From contig JAIXUS010000001.1 of NCBI GenBank assembly GCA_027483445.1, positions 56,014 to 120,013 on the forward strand: a stretch of 64,000 nucleotides of DNA, written 5' to 3'. The translations under genes and the position numbers were made by a program. Each line of letters starts with the position of its first letter. The first letter of the stretch is position 1. Below the pieces are notes generated by a model. The model saw nothing but the letters and a program-made list of their open reading frames with translations. It did not search any database and was not told the DNA's origin. Shown here piece after piece: positions 43,996 through 51,992 of this stretch. This DNA comes from Bacteroidota bacterium. GTDB lineage: Bacteria > Bacteroidota > Bacteroidia > M30B66.

Positions 43996-45309
43996 TTATT
44001 TCTTCCCATCGCTTTTTCCTGCCACCTGTATGGCATAGCTTTCCCAGCTGTACTGAGCGCAGTAGCTTTTAAATGCAGCTTTGTCGATTCCTTTTTCAAT
44101 GAATAAGCGCATGGTTTCGGCCATACTTTTTACCTCAGCGGCCTCAGCGAGATAACCATTCAAACCCGGTTGTATGGCCTTCGCAAAATGTCCCACCCTG
44201 GTTGCTAAAACAGGCTTTTCGAATTGGTAGGCGATCGATTCAACACCGCTGGGTGTGGCATATTCGTAAAAATTTACTACCGCATCAGAAACCTGAAAGA
44301 AGCGCGCCACCTCTTCATTGGGAATAAAACGGTTAACAACAACGACCGAATTTTCAAGTCCAAGCTGAGGAATTAACTCAAGCGGACGGTAATTTTTTTC
44401 CTGGTCCTTGCTGGAGATGAAAATTGATTTTAACACTTTAAAAACTGCCGTTTTAATGCGTGTGCTCAGCTTCTTTTTATCTACCGTGTCCCAGAACGAT
44501 TCACCGGCAACGAGCAACATCGCATCGGGATTTGTTTTTCGCAGCTCTGCAAAGGCTTCGAGGGCAAAATGCAGTCCTTTGTATTTCCGAATAAACCCAA
44601 AAAACAAAAACACTGTTTTTGCAACCTTTCCGTTCAATTGCAGCCCAAGTTTGAGGCGTTCTTCGTTGATGTCGAACGGCTGGATCTGCTGATAAATGTC
44701 GTATTTGGGGTGAAAAAGCGAGAGTACCGTTTTTACATCCGCGAATCGTTCGCCTTTTTCTGAGAGGCGAAATTTCACTTCCGGTAAAAAACTGCCGAAT
44801 TCCTCAATCGTAATTTGCCCGTGCATGATGTATGTATCGGCCTTTTTCAGGGCATACCGCGTGAGCAGCCGGTCGAGTGCGCCACCTTCCTTTTGAACAA
44901 CATTGTGCACATCAAACACCACTTCGGTTTTTGCGCTCAGCCGTTTAATTCGACCGGCAATGTAGCCCATCGGCAAGCCTTGAATTGCAATCGCCCATTG
45001 GAAAATGACCACATCGGGTTTTAACGAGGCCACAAAGTTGGCCGTACTATGCCAGCTTATCGGATTGTTATAATTGGTGAGGTAGTGCACCTGAATGCGA
45101 CTGCCTTCGAGTAGATTAAGTTTGCTGCTCCGGTCGAGAAAATCGCGGGGAATAACAGAAGGATACTGCTGTGTCCACGAAACCAGGATTACCTCATTTC
45201 CCAATGCTTCGAGGGCTTTACAGAGCGAAATACTAAACTGTGCAATTCCGCCCTTAAACCGCGGCCCGGGACCAAAAACAACAATTCTTTTCACAGGCCG
45301 AAGATACAC
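43996..45309 (-). CDS. Glycosyltransferase family 4/1, GT-B fold
   Basis: 437 residues. N-terminal VVFGPGPRFKGGIAQFSISLCKAL is the donor-side Gly loop; the C-terminal Rossmann domain has FFGFIRKYKGLHFALEAFAEL (about 233-253, in part) and a nucleotide-sugar region ATPSGVESIAYQFEKPVLATRVG with the EX7E-like Glu. It transfers sugars from NDP-sugar to a surface glycan or lipid; acceptor unknown. The start is GTG at 45309 or, five codons on, GTG at 45294, since no ATG precedes the conserved region. Confidence 0.87.
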   Translation of the reverse strand: MYLRPVKRIVVFGPGPRFKGGIAQFSISLCKALEALGNEVILVSWTQQYPSVIPRDFLDRSSKLNLLEGSRIQVHYLTNYNNPISWHSTANFVASLKPDVVIFQWAIAIQGLPMGYIAGRIKRLSAKTEVVFDVHNVVQKEGGALDRLLTRYALKKADTYIMHGQITIEEFGSFLPEVKFRLSEKGERFADVKTVLSLFHPKYDIYQQIQPFDINEERLKLGLQLNGKVAKTVFLFFGFIRKYKGLHFALEAFAELRKTNPDAMLLVAGESFWDTVDKKKLSTRIKTAVFKVLKSIFISSKDQEKNYRPLELIPQLGLENSVVVVNRFIPNEEVARFFQVSDAVVNFYEYATPSGVESIAYQFEKPVLATRVGHFAKAIQPGLNGYLAEAAEVKSMAETMRLFIEKGIDKAAFKSYCAQYSWESYAIQVAGKSDGKK

Positions 45310-45397
45310 GAATCGTTACCACTACAATTCACTCAAGCGTGCGGATAACTTCTTGTAAATTGAGGTCATCGCCTTTAGGCAGCGTAAGTTTAGTGTT

Positions 45398-45405
45398 TAT
45401 TTTTG
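45398..45405 (+). promoter_or_regulatory. -7 box upstream of the SPOR-like gene pair
   Basis: TATTTTTG matches TAnnTTTG. It would give a leader of about 75 bases before ATG 45488. The TTG element about 20 bases upstream is weak (TTTAG). Confidence 0.35.
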
Positions 45406-45487
45406 ACGAACATTCAGTCATCTTTCAAAGTAAGAACAATCAAACCGAAAGCGTTTACCTATTTCTTCATCAACCCCATTCACTCCC

Positions 45488-46303
45488 ATGATACGTCAGT
45501 TTTTCGTTTCTGCCTTGCTTTTTCTGCTTTGCGCAGTTCAGGTTCAAGCCGGAGAAAGTATTGTTCGGGTTTCGCAGGCCCTTTCGCAACAGAAGGCTTT
45601 TGCCGGCGGTACTTTTGTGGTTAAGATTAAAATTGAACGCAGGAGTCTCGACTCTTACTTCCAAATTCAACAAGACCTACCCAAAGGCATGGAAGCTGTT
45701 GGTATGGAAAGCCAGGGCGCGGTTTTCTCTTTTAAGGATGGCAAAGTGCGTTACACCTGGCTCCGGTTACCGGCTAACGAAGAAATTCAGGTGATGTACA
45801 AAATTCGCGTACCCTTTGAAATGCGCGGGCAACAAAAAATTGAAGGACAGTACTATTACATCCGCAACGAGGAAAAAGAGATTTTTCCGATGCAGCCCAC
45901 ATCCATCGAAATTATTGAGTACCAGTCGCCCAGCGATTCTTTGGCCGAAAAATCCATCCTCGGCGTGGTGAACAACGAGAACATCCCAACCTACCTGACT
46001 GAAGAAAAACCTGATCTCAACTTTAAAGTTCAGATTCTGAGTTCAACCCGAAAACTTAGCCGCGATTCGATTCGCAAGGAATTTGGGGTAAAAGAGCCGG
46101 TTGAAGAGGAGAATTACAATGGTCTTTACAAATATACCATTGGGAACTTCAAGACTTACGAGCAAGCCCGCGACTACAAGAACCGACTCAGTCTTCAAAA
46201 GTATATTCCTTTTGTGATTGCCTACAATCGAGGCGCCCGCATTACGGTTGGAGAAGCCATGCAGCTGGCCGCCAAACGGAAAACGGTGGTTAAAGAGAAA
46301 TAG
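45488..46303 (+). CDS. Secreted protein with C-terminal SPOR-like domain, paralogue 1
   Basis: 271 residues with signal peptide (to about residue 21, VQAG). Residues about 25-135 form a beta-rich domain (QQDLPKGMEAVGMESQGAVFSF in part) resembling DUF11/cohesin-like adhesion sandwiches. Residues about 175-255 show a SPOR-like pattern: FKVQILSS, YKYTIGNFKTYEQARDYKNRL, PFVIAYNRGARI in pieces, the fold that binds denuded peptidoglycan glycans. A direct paralogue follows after a terminator. Role unknown; peptidoglycan or cell-envelope association is likely. Confidence 0.82.
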   Translation: MIRQFFVSALLFLLCAVQVQAGESIVRVSQALSQQKAFAGGTFVVKIKIERRSLDSYFQIQQDLPKGMEAVGMESQGAVFSFKDGKVRYTWLRLPANEEIQVMYKIRVPFEMRGQQKIEGQYYYIRNEEKEIFPMQPTSIEIIEYQSPSDSLAEKSILGVVNNENIPTYLTEEKPDLNFKVQILSSTRKLSRDSIRKEFGVKEPVEEENYNGLYKYTIGNFKTYEQARDYKNRLSLQKYIPFVIAYNRGARITVGEAMQLAAKRKTVVKEK

Positions 46304-46320
46304 CCGGCTTTCCAAAAGCC

Positions 46321-46369
46321 TGATTCACCCGGTTTGTAGCTCTTTGTTGCAGGCCGGGTGAATCATTTT
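46321..46369 (+). terminator. Intrinsic terminator between the two SPOR-like paralogues
   Basis: TGATTCACCCGG (46321-46332) and CCGGGTGAATCA (46354-46365) form a perfect 12-base stem with a 21-base loop, followed by TTTTC. Confidence 0.85.
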
Positions 46370-46413
46370 CAGAAACATGTAGGAGTCGATGGGCTTTTTC
46401 CGAAATTAGCCCC

Positions 46414-47382
46414 ATGAAATGGTTGATACCCCTTTGGCTCTTTCTGTCGGCTGGTCAACTCAAGGCTCAGGTGAAATATTCATTTTCAGCGGTGCCTGAG
46501 ACAGGAAAGGAGATTGAGGTTTCCTTCAAAATCCCGATTAAAGGCCTTAGCGGAATGGCCAGACTTCAGCAAGACTTCCCGAAAGGCTTTGAGGTTAGCG
46601 AGGCCGAACAAGAGGGGGCAATCCTTACTTTTTCAAACAGTACGCTTCAGCTGCTGTGGATTCAGCTTCCGGCTGCAGATTCGCTTCCGGTTCGTTACAC
46701 GTTAAGGGCGCTGCAAGGTTATGGCGGAAAGGCTGAGATTCCCGGAGTTTTTCACTTTATTCAGAATGCCAAGCGCGAATCTATTCGTTTAAATCCGATG
46801 GTTCTACAGGTAAGCGGCGAAGCGGTAAAGCGGTTTACTCCCGTTAAAAAAGAAGCTGAACCTGTTGCCTCGACCAAGAGTGTCGCCACATCAAAGCCTG
46901 TGGAGAAACCACGTGAAACGCTAAAGTCATCACCAAACACCACACAGGCAAAACCGCAAGAAAACGCTGCACCTTCGGGAGGAGTGAAGGCGAACAAAGA
47001 GCCTGCTAAATCTGCTTCTGAGAGTGGCAAGAAGCCCCCTTTGGCCGGCAATTCTGAAAAGCCTGTTGCCAAAGAAGCTGTGCCTTCCAAGAAAGGTGTT
47101 CAATCAGAGAAAGTAAGCTTTCGCATCCAAATTGCGGCCTCACAAGAGAAAGCCAATCCATCCGATTTGGCCAAGAAGTTTAATGTGGAAGCCAGCAAAA
47201 TCAGGGAAGAGGAGCACTCCGGCATGTATAAGTATACTGTTGGCGAATTTCCCAGTTTGCCTGAGGCCCGTAAAGTTTTGAATGCGAACCCGGCCTTGAA
47301 GTCGGGTGCTTTTGTGGCCGGGTATCAAAACGGACAGCGAATTGAGCTCGAAGAGGCCATCCGACTGAGCAAAACACCATGA
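46414..47382 (+). CDS. Secreted protein with C-terminal SPOR-like domain, paralogue 2
   Basis: 322 residues, same architecture as the 45488 gene: signal peptide (LKAQ), beta-rich domain (about 20-130, LQQDFPKGFEVSEAEQEGA in part) and C-terminal SPOR-like domain (about 230-318, FRIQIAAS and YKYTVGEFPSLPEARK in part). The two share the pattern QQDxPKG and the SPOR core but differ by a Lys/Pro/Ser/Ala-rich linker of about 80 residues found only here. Tandem duplication with divergence is the simplest explanation. It overlaps the permease gene by four bases. Confidence 0.82.
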   Translation: MKWLIPLWLFLSAGQLKAQVKYSFSAVPETGKEIEVSFKIPIKGLSGMARLQQDFPKGFEVSEAEQEGAILTFSNSTLQLLWIQLPAADSLPVRYTLRALQGYGGKAEIPGVFHFIQNAKRESIRLNPMVLQVSGEAVKRFTPVKKEAEPVASTKSVATSKPVEKPRETLKSSPNTTQAKPQENAAPSGGVKANKEPAKSASESGKKPPLAGNSEKPVAKEAVPSKKGVQSEKVSFRIQIAASQEKANPSDLAKKFNVEASKIREEEHSGMYKYTVGEFPSLPEARKVLNANPALKSGAFVAGYQNGQRIELEEAIRLSKTP

Positions 47383-48389
47383 GCCTTTATACCGCCGAAC
47401 AGCGCCGACGCATTCTGATCACACTCACCATTGTGCTGGGTGTGTTTTTGTTGTGGATGATGCGTGGATTGCTATCCGCTTTCTTGGGCTCTATTGTGAT
47501 TTACGTACTGTTCCGTCCATTGTTCGCCTTCCTGGTTGTGCGGTGGAAATGGCCATTCTGGATGGCTTCATTAACCGTGATGTTGATCTCATTCGCATCG
47601 CTGGTGCTGCCGATTCTCACCGTTGGCTTCATGATTGGCGGAAAGCTTAAATTGTTGATGAATCACCCGGATGTGATAGAGTCGATGCTCTATCGAATCC
47701 AAAACTATCTTGTTACCCAATTTGATTTCCATTTTACCGCCGAAACCGTTGCCGGATACATCGATAAATACCTGTTGGGCAATGTGAGCAATCTGTTGAA
47801 TAGCGTTGGTTCGCTGCTTTTTACCTTGTCGATTACCTACTTCATCCTATGGTTTCTCTTGATGAACCATCAGTCGTTCGAACGAACCTTGAGACGCATC
47901 GTTCCATTGAATCGCGAGGAGTCGGATAAATTTGGGGAAGAACTGCGGAGTTCCACCTTTGGGAATGTTTTGGGTCAAGGCTTTATTTGCCTCACCCAAG
48001 GACTTTTATTGGCGTTGGGATTTAGGATTTTCGGCATTAACGACCCTGTTTTTTGGGGAATCATCACGTTTTTTATTGCCTTTCTTCCCATTGTTGGAGC
48101 GCCCTTGGTCTTCGTTCCGGCCGGTATTCTTGAATTGACTTACGGCGATCAGATTGCCGGTTATGGCATCATGATTTGGGGCTTTGTGTTTGTGACGAAT
48201 ATCGACAATGTACTGCGCTATTTCATCTCAAAGTACTTTGCCGATACCCATCCACTAATCACCATTTTGGGCGTAATCGTTGGGATTCCCGTTTTCGGTT
48301 TGTTGGGGCTCGTATTTGGCCCCTTGCTTATTTCGTGGTTTGTGCTGCTGAGCCGAATTGTTATTTTCAAAGAAGAGATTGCCGATTAA
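47379..48389 (+). CDS. AI-2E family transporter (PerM/YdiK-like permease)
   Basis: 336 residues with about eight transmembrane helices in the usual two-plus-long-loop-plus-five arrangement. Conserved LGQGFICLTQGLLLALGFRIFGI (in part, about 205-225) and FLPIVGAPLVFVPAGI (about 232-250) fit the family, which includes quorum-signal exporters and many members of unknown substrate. The name AI-2E does not prove transport of AI-2. Start overlaps the SPOR paralogue stop, and the next gene lies 138 bases away. Confidence 0.9.
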   Translation: MSLYTAEQRRRILITLTIVLGVFLLWMMRGLLSAFLGSIVIYVLFRPLFAFLVVRWKWPFWMASLTVMLISFASLVLPILTVGFMIGGKLKLLMNHPDVIESMLYRIQNYLVTQFDFHFTAETVAGYIDKYLLGNVSNLLNSVGSLLFTLSITYFILWFLLMNHQSFERTLRRIVPLNREESDKFGEELRSSTFGNVLGQGFICLTQGLLLALGFRIFGINDPVFWGIITFFIAFLPIVGAPLVFVPAGILELTYGDQIAGYGIMIWGFVFVTNIDNVLRYFISKYFADTHPLITILGVIVGIPVFGLLGLVFGPLLISWFVLLSRIVIFKEEIAD

Positions 48390-48527
48390 GCTGTTGGATT
48401 TAGTCTTCTGTATTCCAATTTATATAAGGATATTTAATCAGGGTATTTCCGCTTAACCTGTAAGATAAGTGCTGAATTGAATATGCTTCCGGTCCTTAAA
48501 AGGGTCATCTTTGTACAAAATCAAACT

Positions 48528-49235
48528 ATGAAGCCTTTCCTGTCCCTGGGCCTTCTGCTTGCAGTATTTATTTCGTGTAAGCATGAGATTGCCGAAATCC
48601 CTGTTCCACCCCCCGGCACGCCTACTGGTCCGAACGTTCCTGATCCATCACCACAGGGAATTTGTTTTGAGTCTGAAGTGCTGCCTTTGCTGCTGAGCAA
48701 TTGTGCGATGACCGGCTGCCACAGTGCAAGCAATCCGGCCGAAGGGATTGCATTAACGAGTTATGCCTCATTGATGAACGGCGGTGAAGACAATCTCGTT
48801 GTTCCGGGAAATGCCAATGCTTCCGAGCTAATTGAGGTATTGCTGGAGGATGACCCCGATAAGCGAATGCCCCGTCCGCCGGCGGCTCCACTCACACAGT
48901 CGCAAATCGATCTTCTGAAGCAATGGATTAATGAAGGTGCGCAAAACACGGTAAACTGTGCAGGTTGCGACTCCACTCAGTTTGCCTTTGCTGCCGATGT
49001 TCGTCCGCTCTTACAGTCGGCCTGTGTGGGTTGCCACAGCGGCACTTTTCCCGGTGGGGGCGTTCCGTTAAGCACGTTTGAGCAAATCCAAACTGTAGCT
49101 TTAAATGGGCGTTTGTGGGGAGCTGTCGACCATCAGCAGGGCTTTTCGCCCATGCCTAAGAATTCAGCAAAGCTTTCTGCCTGTGAGCTCGCGGTGATTC
49201 GAAAGTGGATTCAGGCCGGGGCACAAAACAATTGA
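48528..49235 (+). CDS. Lipoprotein with cytochrome c-like heme motifs
   Basis: 235 residues from ATG 48528. Lipobox VFISC, lipid Cys17; a Pro-rich linker; then two domains, each with a heme-like site: NCAMTGCH (Cys59, Cys64, His65, spacing CX4CH) and ACVGCH (Cys166, Cys169, His170, normal CXXCH). Each is followed by a Met that could be the second axial ligand (RMPRP and SPMPKN). NCAGCD (144-148) adds a further Cys pair. The CX4CH variant occurs in this Bacteroidota/planctomycete family and may not bind heme. Begins a gene set with 49269 to 50281. Confidence 0.85.
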   Translation: MKPFLSLGLLLAVFISCKHEIAEIPVPPPGTPTGPNVPDPSPQGICFESEVLPLLLSNCAMTGCHSASNPAEGIALTSYASLMNGGEDNLVVPGNANASELIEVLLEDDPDKRMPRPPAAPLTQSQIDLLKQWINEGAQNTVNCAGCDSTQFAFAADVRPLLQSACVGCHSGTFPGGGVPLSTFEQIQTVALNGRLWGAVDHQQGFSPMPKNSAKLSACELAVIRKWIQAGAQNN

Positions 49236-49268
49236 GCAAACTTGGAGTTTTATTCCGAAATTGTGGCC

Positions 49269-49646
49269 ATGAACAAAGTGTCATTCTTTGCAGTTCCCGC
49301 GCTCGTGCTGTTGATGTTATCGTCGTGTTATTACGATGTGGAGGAGGAACTTTTCCCGGAGAATAAAGGGTGCGATACTACGGCAGTGTCGTATGCTCAG
49401 GCGGTAAAGCCTATTTTAGATTCAAAGTGTACCGGTTGCCATGGTGGCGGCGCTCCATCGGCCGGGATTAAAATAGATACTTACATCGACCTGAAAGGTT
49501 ATCTCGATATTGACGCGGCACGATTCGTGTCGTCGATTGTGCACGACGGTAATGCTTCCAACATGCCCAAGGGTCAGTCGAAAATGCCCGATTGCGACGT
49601 GAATAAAATCAGAGCCTGGATAAATGCCGGGTATCCTGAAAACTAA
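49269..49646 (+). CDS. Small lipoprotein c-type cytochrome
   Basis: 125 residues from ATG 49269. Lipobox LSSC with lipid Cys20. One heme site KCTGCHGG (Cys54, Cys57, His58), followed by a typical SNMPKGQSKMP stretch that can give the Met ligand. Same family as the upstream gene, about one domain long. Attached to a membrane as an electron carrier or receiver; partner not identifiable. The YceI gene follows after 29 bases. Confidence 0.87.
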   Translation: MNKVSFFAVPALVLLMLSSCYYDVEEELFPENKGCDTTAVSYAQAVKPILDSKCTGCHGGGAPSAGIKIDTYIDLKGYLDIDAARFVSSIVHDGNASNMPKGQSKMPDCDVNKIRAWINAGYPEN

Positions 49647-49675
49647 TTTTAAACCACAAACAAACACAATACACT

Positions 49676-50227
49676 ATGAAGTCCCTTCTTTTTTCAGCAG
49701 GTATGCTGATGGCCGTTTTCGGCACAACAGCGCAGGATGTTATCCAAGACCGTACAGCGCGGGTTAAATTTTTTTCCACTACACCCGTAGAAAATATTGA
49801 CGCGGTAAACAATGAGGCTACCTCGTTTATCAATACTAAAACCGGCGACATTGTTTTTGCTGTGTTAATTAAGAGTTTCCGTTTTGAAAAAGCTTTGATG
49901 GAAGAGCATTTCAATGAGAATTACATGGAAAGCTCGAAGTATCCAAAGTCTGATTTTAAAGGAAAAATCAATAATCTCAACGAGGTTAATTTCCAGAAAG
50001 ATGGCGAATACGCGGTGAAAGTAAGTGGTAATTTAACCATGCATGGAGTAACAAAGCCCGTTACTGCCGACGGAAAGATTACAGTGAAGGGTGGAAAAGT
50101 TTTTGCCACTTCAAAATTTAAAGTAAAACTCGATGATTACAAAATTGAGCGTCCGGCCGTAGTGGCCAATAAAATTGCCGATACCATCGAAGTAACCGTT
50201 GAGGCAGACTACGAACCCAAAAAATAA
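49676..50227 (+). CDS. YceI family lipid-binding-like periplasmic protein
   Basis: 183 residues with signal peptide (to about residue 18, TTAQ). The YceI lipocalin-like barrel is shown by the motif KYPKSDFKGKINNLNEVNF and later SGNLTMHGVTKPVTADGKI in part, with the repeated strand pattern. Members bind isoprenoids or other apolar molecules in the periplasm. Here it lies in one block with two heme lipoproteins and a DUF5777 barrel; a terminator follows the stop. Confidence 0.92.
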   Translation: MKSLLFSAGMLMAVFGTTAQDVIQDRTARVKFFSTTPVENIDAVNNEATSFINTKTGDIVFAVLIKSFRFEKALMEEHFNENYMESSKYPKSDFKGKINNLNEVNFQKDGEYAVKVSGNLTMHGVTKPVTADGKITVKGGKVFATSKFKVKLDDYKIERPAVVANKIADTIEVTVEADYEPKK

Positions 50228-50240
50228 TTGATTCTATACA

Positions 50241-50270
50241 GGGCTGCATGAAAAACATGTAGCCCTTTTT
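50241..50270 (+). terminator. Intrinsic terminator after the YceI gene
   Basis: GGGCTGCATG (50241-50250) pairs with CATGTAGCCC (50256-50265) around an AAAAA loop with one central mismatch, followed by five T and a further T-rich stretch. The next gene starts 11 bases later. Confidence 0.85.
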
Positions 50271-50280
50271 CTTTTTTCTG

Positions 50281-51171
50281 ATGAGAATATTTTACGCGTT
50301 TCTTGTATTGTTGAGCTCGACCATTTCGGCATTTGCGCAGCCCGACGATGATTTGTCGAAATTGCTGGATGAGTCGCTGGGTGAGCAGCAACAAATCGAT
50401 TATACCACGGCAACGTTCAAAACTACGCGCCTGATCAACGGACATTCCAACGAACAGGTGGCTTTTGGTGTGTTGGATTTGCGCATTTCTCATCGTTTTG
50501 GAGCTTTTAATACCGGCGCCTACAATTTTTTCGGTCTCGATCAGGCTACCATGCGAATGGCCCTGGAGTATGGGCTCACCCCGTGGTTAACGATTGGCGG
50601 TGGGCGCAGTACTTATGAGAAAACCTACGACGGTTTCCTGAAGTTCAGAATTGCCCGACAATCCTCAGGAAAACGCAACATGCCGGTGAGTTTGAATTAC
50701 TTTACTTCGATGGCTGTGCGTACGCTTAAATCGACAAACCCCGCCATTACTGAGTTTCCGACTTCCAATTTTTTCTACACCCATCAGCTGTTAATTAGCC
50801 GAAAATTTTCTGAGTCTTTTTCATTGTTGATAGCGCCCACTTTGGTGCACCGGAACCTGGTGAAAACTGCCAGCGAAGACCATGACCTGTTTTCCATTGG
50901 CTTTGGTGGCCGATTGAAATTAACGCGGCGCATCAGCATCAACGCCGAGTATTATTATCAGCTCAATCGCCCGGAAGGCGTGGTGGATTGTTTGTCGATC
51001 GGCTTTGATATCGAAACCGGCGGACACGTCTTCCAATTATCGTTTACCAATGCTCCGGCCATGATTGAGCGTGGTTTTATCCACGAAACAACAGGCCGCT
51101 GGGACAGGGGTGATATTATTGGCGGGTTCTGTATTTCACGGAACTTTACGTTGTTTGATCCGCGGGATTGA
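50281..51171 (+). CDS. DUF5777 family outer-membrane barrel-like protein
   Basis: 296 residues, signal peptide ending SAFAQ. The mature chain has many amphipathic strands and an aromatic-rich end (FTLFDPRD), as for DUF5777 proteins, predicted outer-membrane beta-barrels of unknown role. The family is regularly encoded beside YceI and heme-binding lipoproteins, as here. A terminator lies between this gene and YceI, so it may have its own promoter. Confidence 0.85.
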   Translation: MRIFYAFLVLLSSTISAFAQPDDDLSKLLDESLGEQQQIDYTTATFKTTRLINGHSNEQVAFGVLDLRISHRFGAFNTGAYNFFGLDQATMRMALEYGLTPWLTIGGGRSTYEKTYDGFLKFRIARQSSGKRNMPVSLNYFTSMAVRTLKSTNPAITEFPTSNFFYTHQLLISRKFSESFSLLIAPTLVHRNLVKTASEDHDLFSIGFGGRLKLTRRISINAEYYYQLNRPEGVVDCLSIGFDIETGGHVFQLSFTNAPAMIERGFIHETTGRWDRGDIIGGFCISRNFTLFDPRD

Positions 51172-51277
51172 TTTCAGTGAGTTCGCTGAATGAAGAATTG
51201 TTTTTGCTTTTCGGCTTTGAACCTTTTATTTCATTCTTGAAATAATTCTTTTTTCGAGTAAAGCATGGATAGTCCAA

Positions 51278-51514
51278 TTAATCTCTGTTGCAAGGGCAAT
51301 CAAGGTCGTTCAGATACACAACTAGTTCCTTAGCCCCCAATCGAATCAGATATTCTTTTGCAACCTCAATGTGAATGCATTCAGACATCAGCACCGGTAA
51401 ATCCTCAAAAAGGTGATAAATCGGTTGTCCCTCTGCCCAATTGTCAATGTATTCAATTGCATCGGACTTGTTTTTATCGAGAAATTGAATGAAGCAGAAA
51501 GGGTCAAGCAACAT
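51278..51514 (-). CDS. Hypothetical protein, second gene of an unknown pair
   Basis: 78 residues, acidic, no signal peptide or membrane segment. The sequence has an Ile/Leu-rich helix pattern (DAIEYIDNWAEG, VAKEYLIRLGAKELVVYL in part) and ends with DLDCPCNRD. I do not recognise the family. Its ATG overlaps the preceding gene by 11 bases. The pair is AT-richer than its neighbours and may be accessory. Confidence 0.6.
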   Translation of the reverse strand: MLLDPFCFIQFLDKNKSDAIEYIDNWAEGQPIYHLFEDLPVLMSECIHIEVAKEYLIRLGAKELVVYLNDLDCPCNRD

Positions 51515-51839
51515 GAAGTTTACTGCGAATCTTTAAAGATTTAATCGGGGGAGCATAAATAAAAAGACCTTGTTTTTTAGGGCTCTCCCGAAAGTTAAAC
51601 TTAGCCAATTTCCCGGATAGGTAATCGGGAGCTTTATTTTGACTCCATTTTCTAATAAGCGAAAGGACAAGCAACTTAACAGTTTCTTCTGCTGATTCTA
51701 ATTGTTTTATGGAAAATGGGATATCAAATGACTCTATTTTTCCTGTGTATGCTCCATCATTATGATCAACGATTGTATAGGATATCTGGGCAATAATCTC
51801 ACCTTCCTTGAATTCTATATAATCGCTTCCTTGTCTCAT
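51504..51839 (-). CDS. Hypothetical protein, first gene of an unknown pair
   Basis: 111 residues from ATG 51839 (an ATG three codons upstream at 51848 is also open). Beginning RQGSDYIEFKEGEIIAQISY, it is mixed alpha/beta, soluble, with a basic C-terminus (KSLKIRSKLHVA). No family recognised. The next gene starts inside its last codons, which suggests coupled translation. Toxin-antitoxin is a possibility only by gene arrangement. Confidence 0.6.
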   Translation of the reverse strand: MRQGSDYIEFKEGEIIAQISYTIVDHNDGAYTGKIESFDIPFSIKQLESAEETVKLLVLSLIRKWSQNKAPDYLSGKLAKFNFRESPKKQGLFIYAPPIKSLKIRSKLHVA

Positions 51840-51992
51840 GACATTCAAATATAGTCACATTATCAATAACGACATCCGCTGGTTATTGTTTCCTTGAAAG
51901 TTGACCTTGAAATCCGAGCAGCAAACTAACTCTCCCTCATCTAAAGGAATTAACTTTTTACGAAGCCTTAGTTCTACACATCACTAATCCAA

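Noticed and set aside
45488..45560. Alternative earlier start for the SPOR-like gene
   Set aside because: The ATG at 45488 begins a clear signal peptide and no upstream start in frame improves it.
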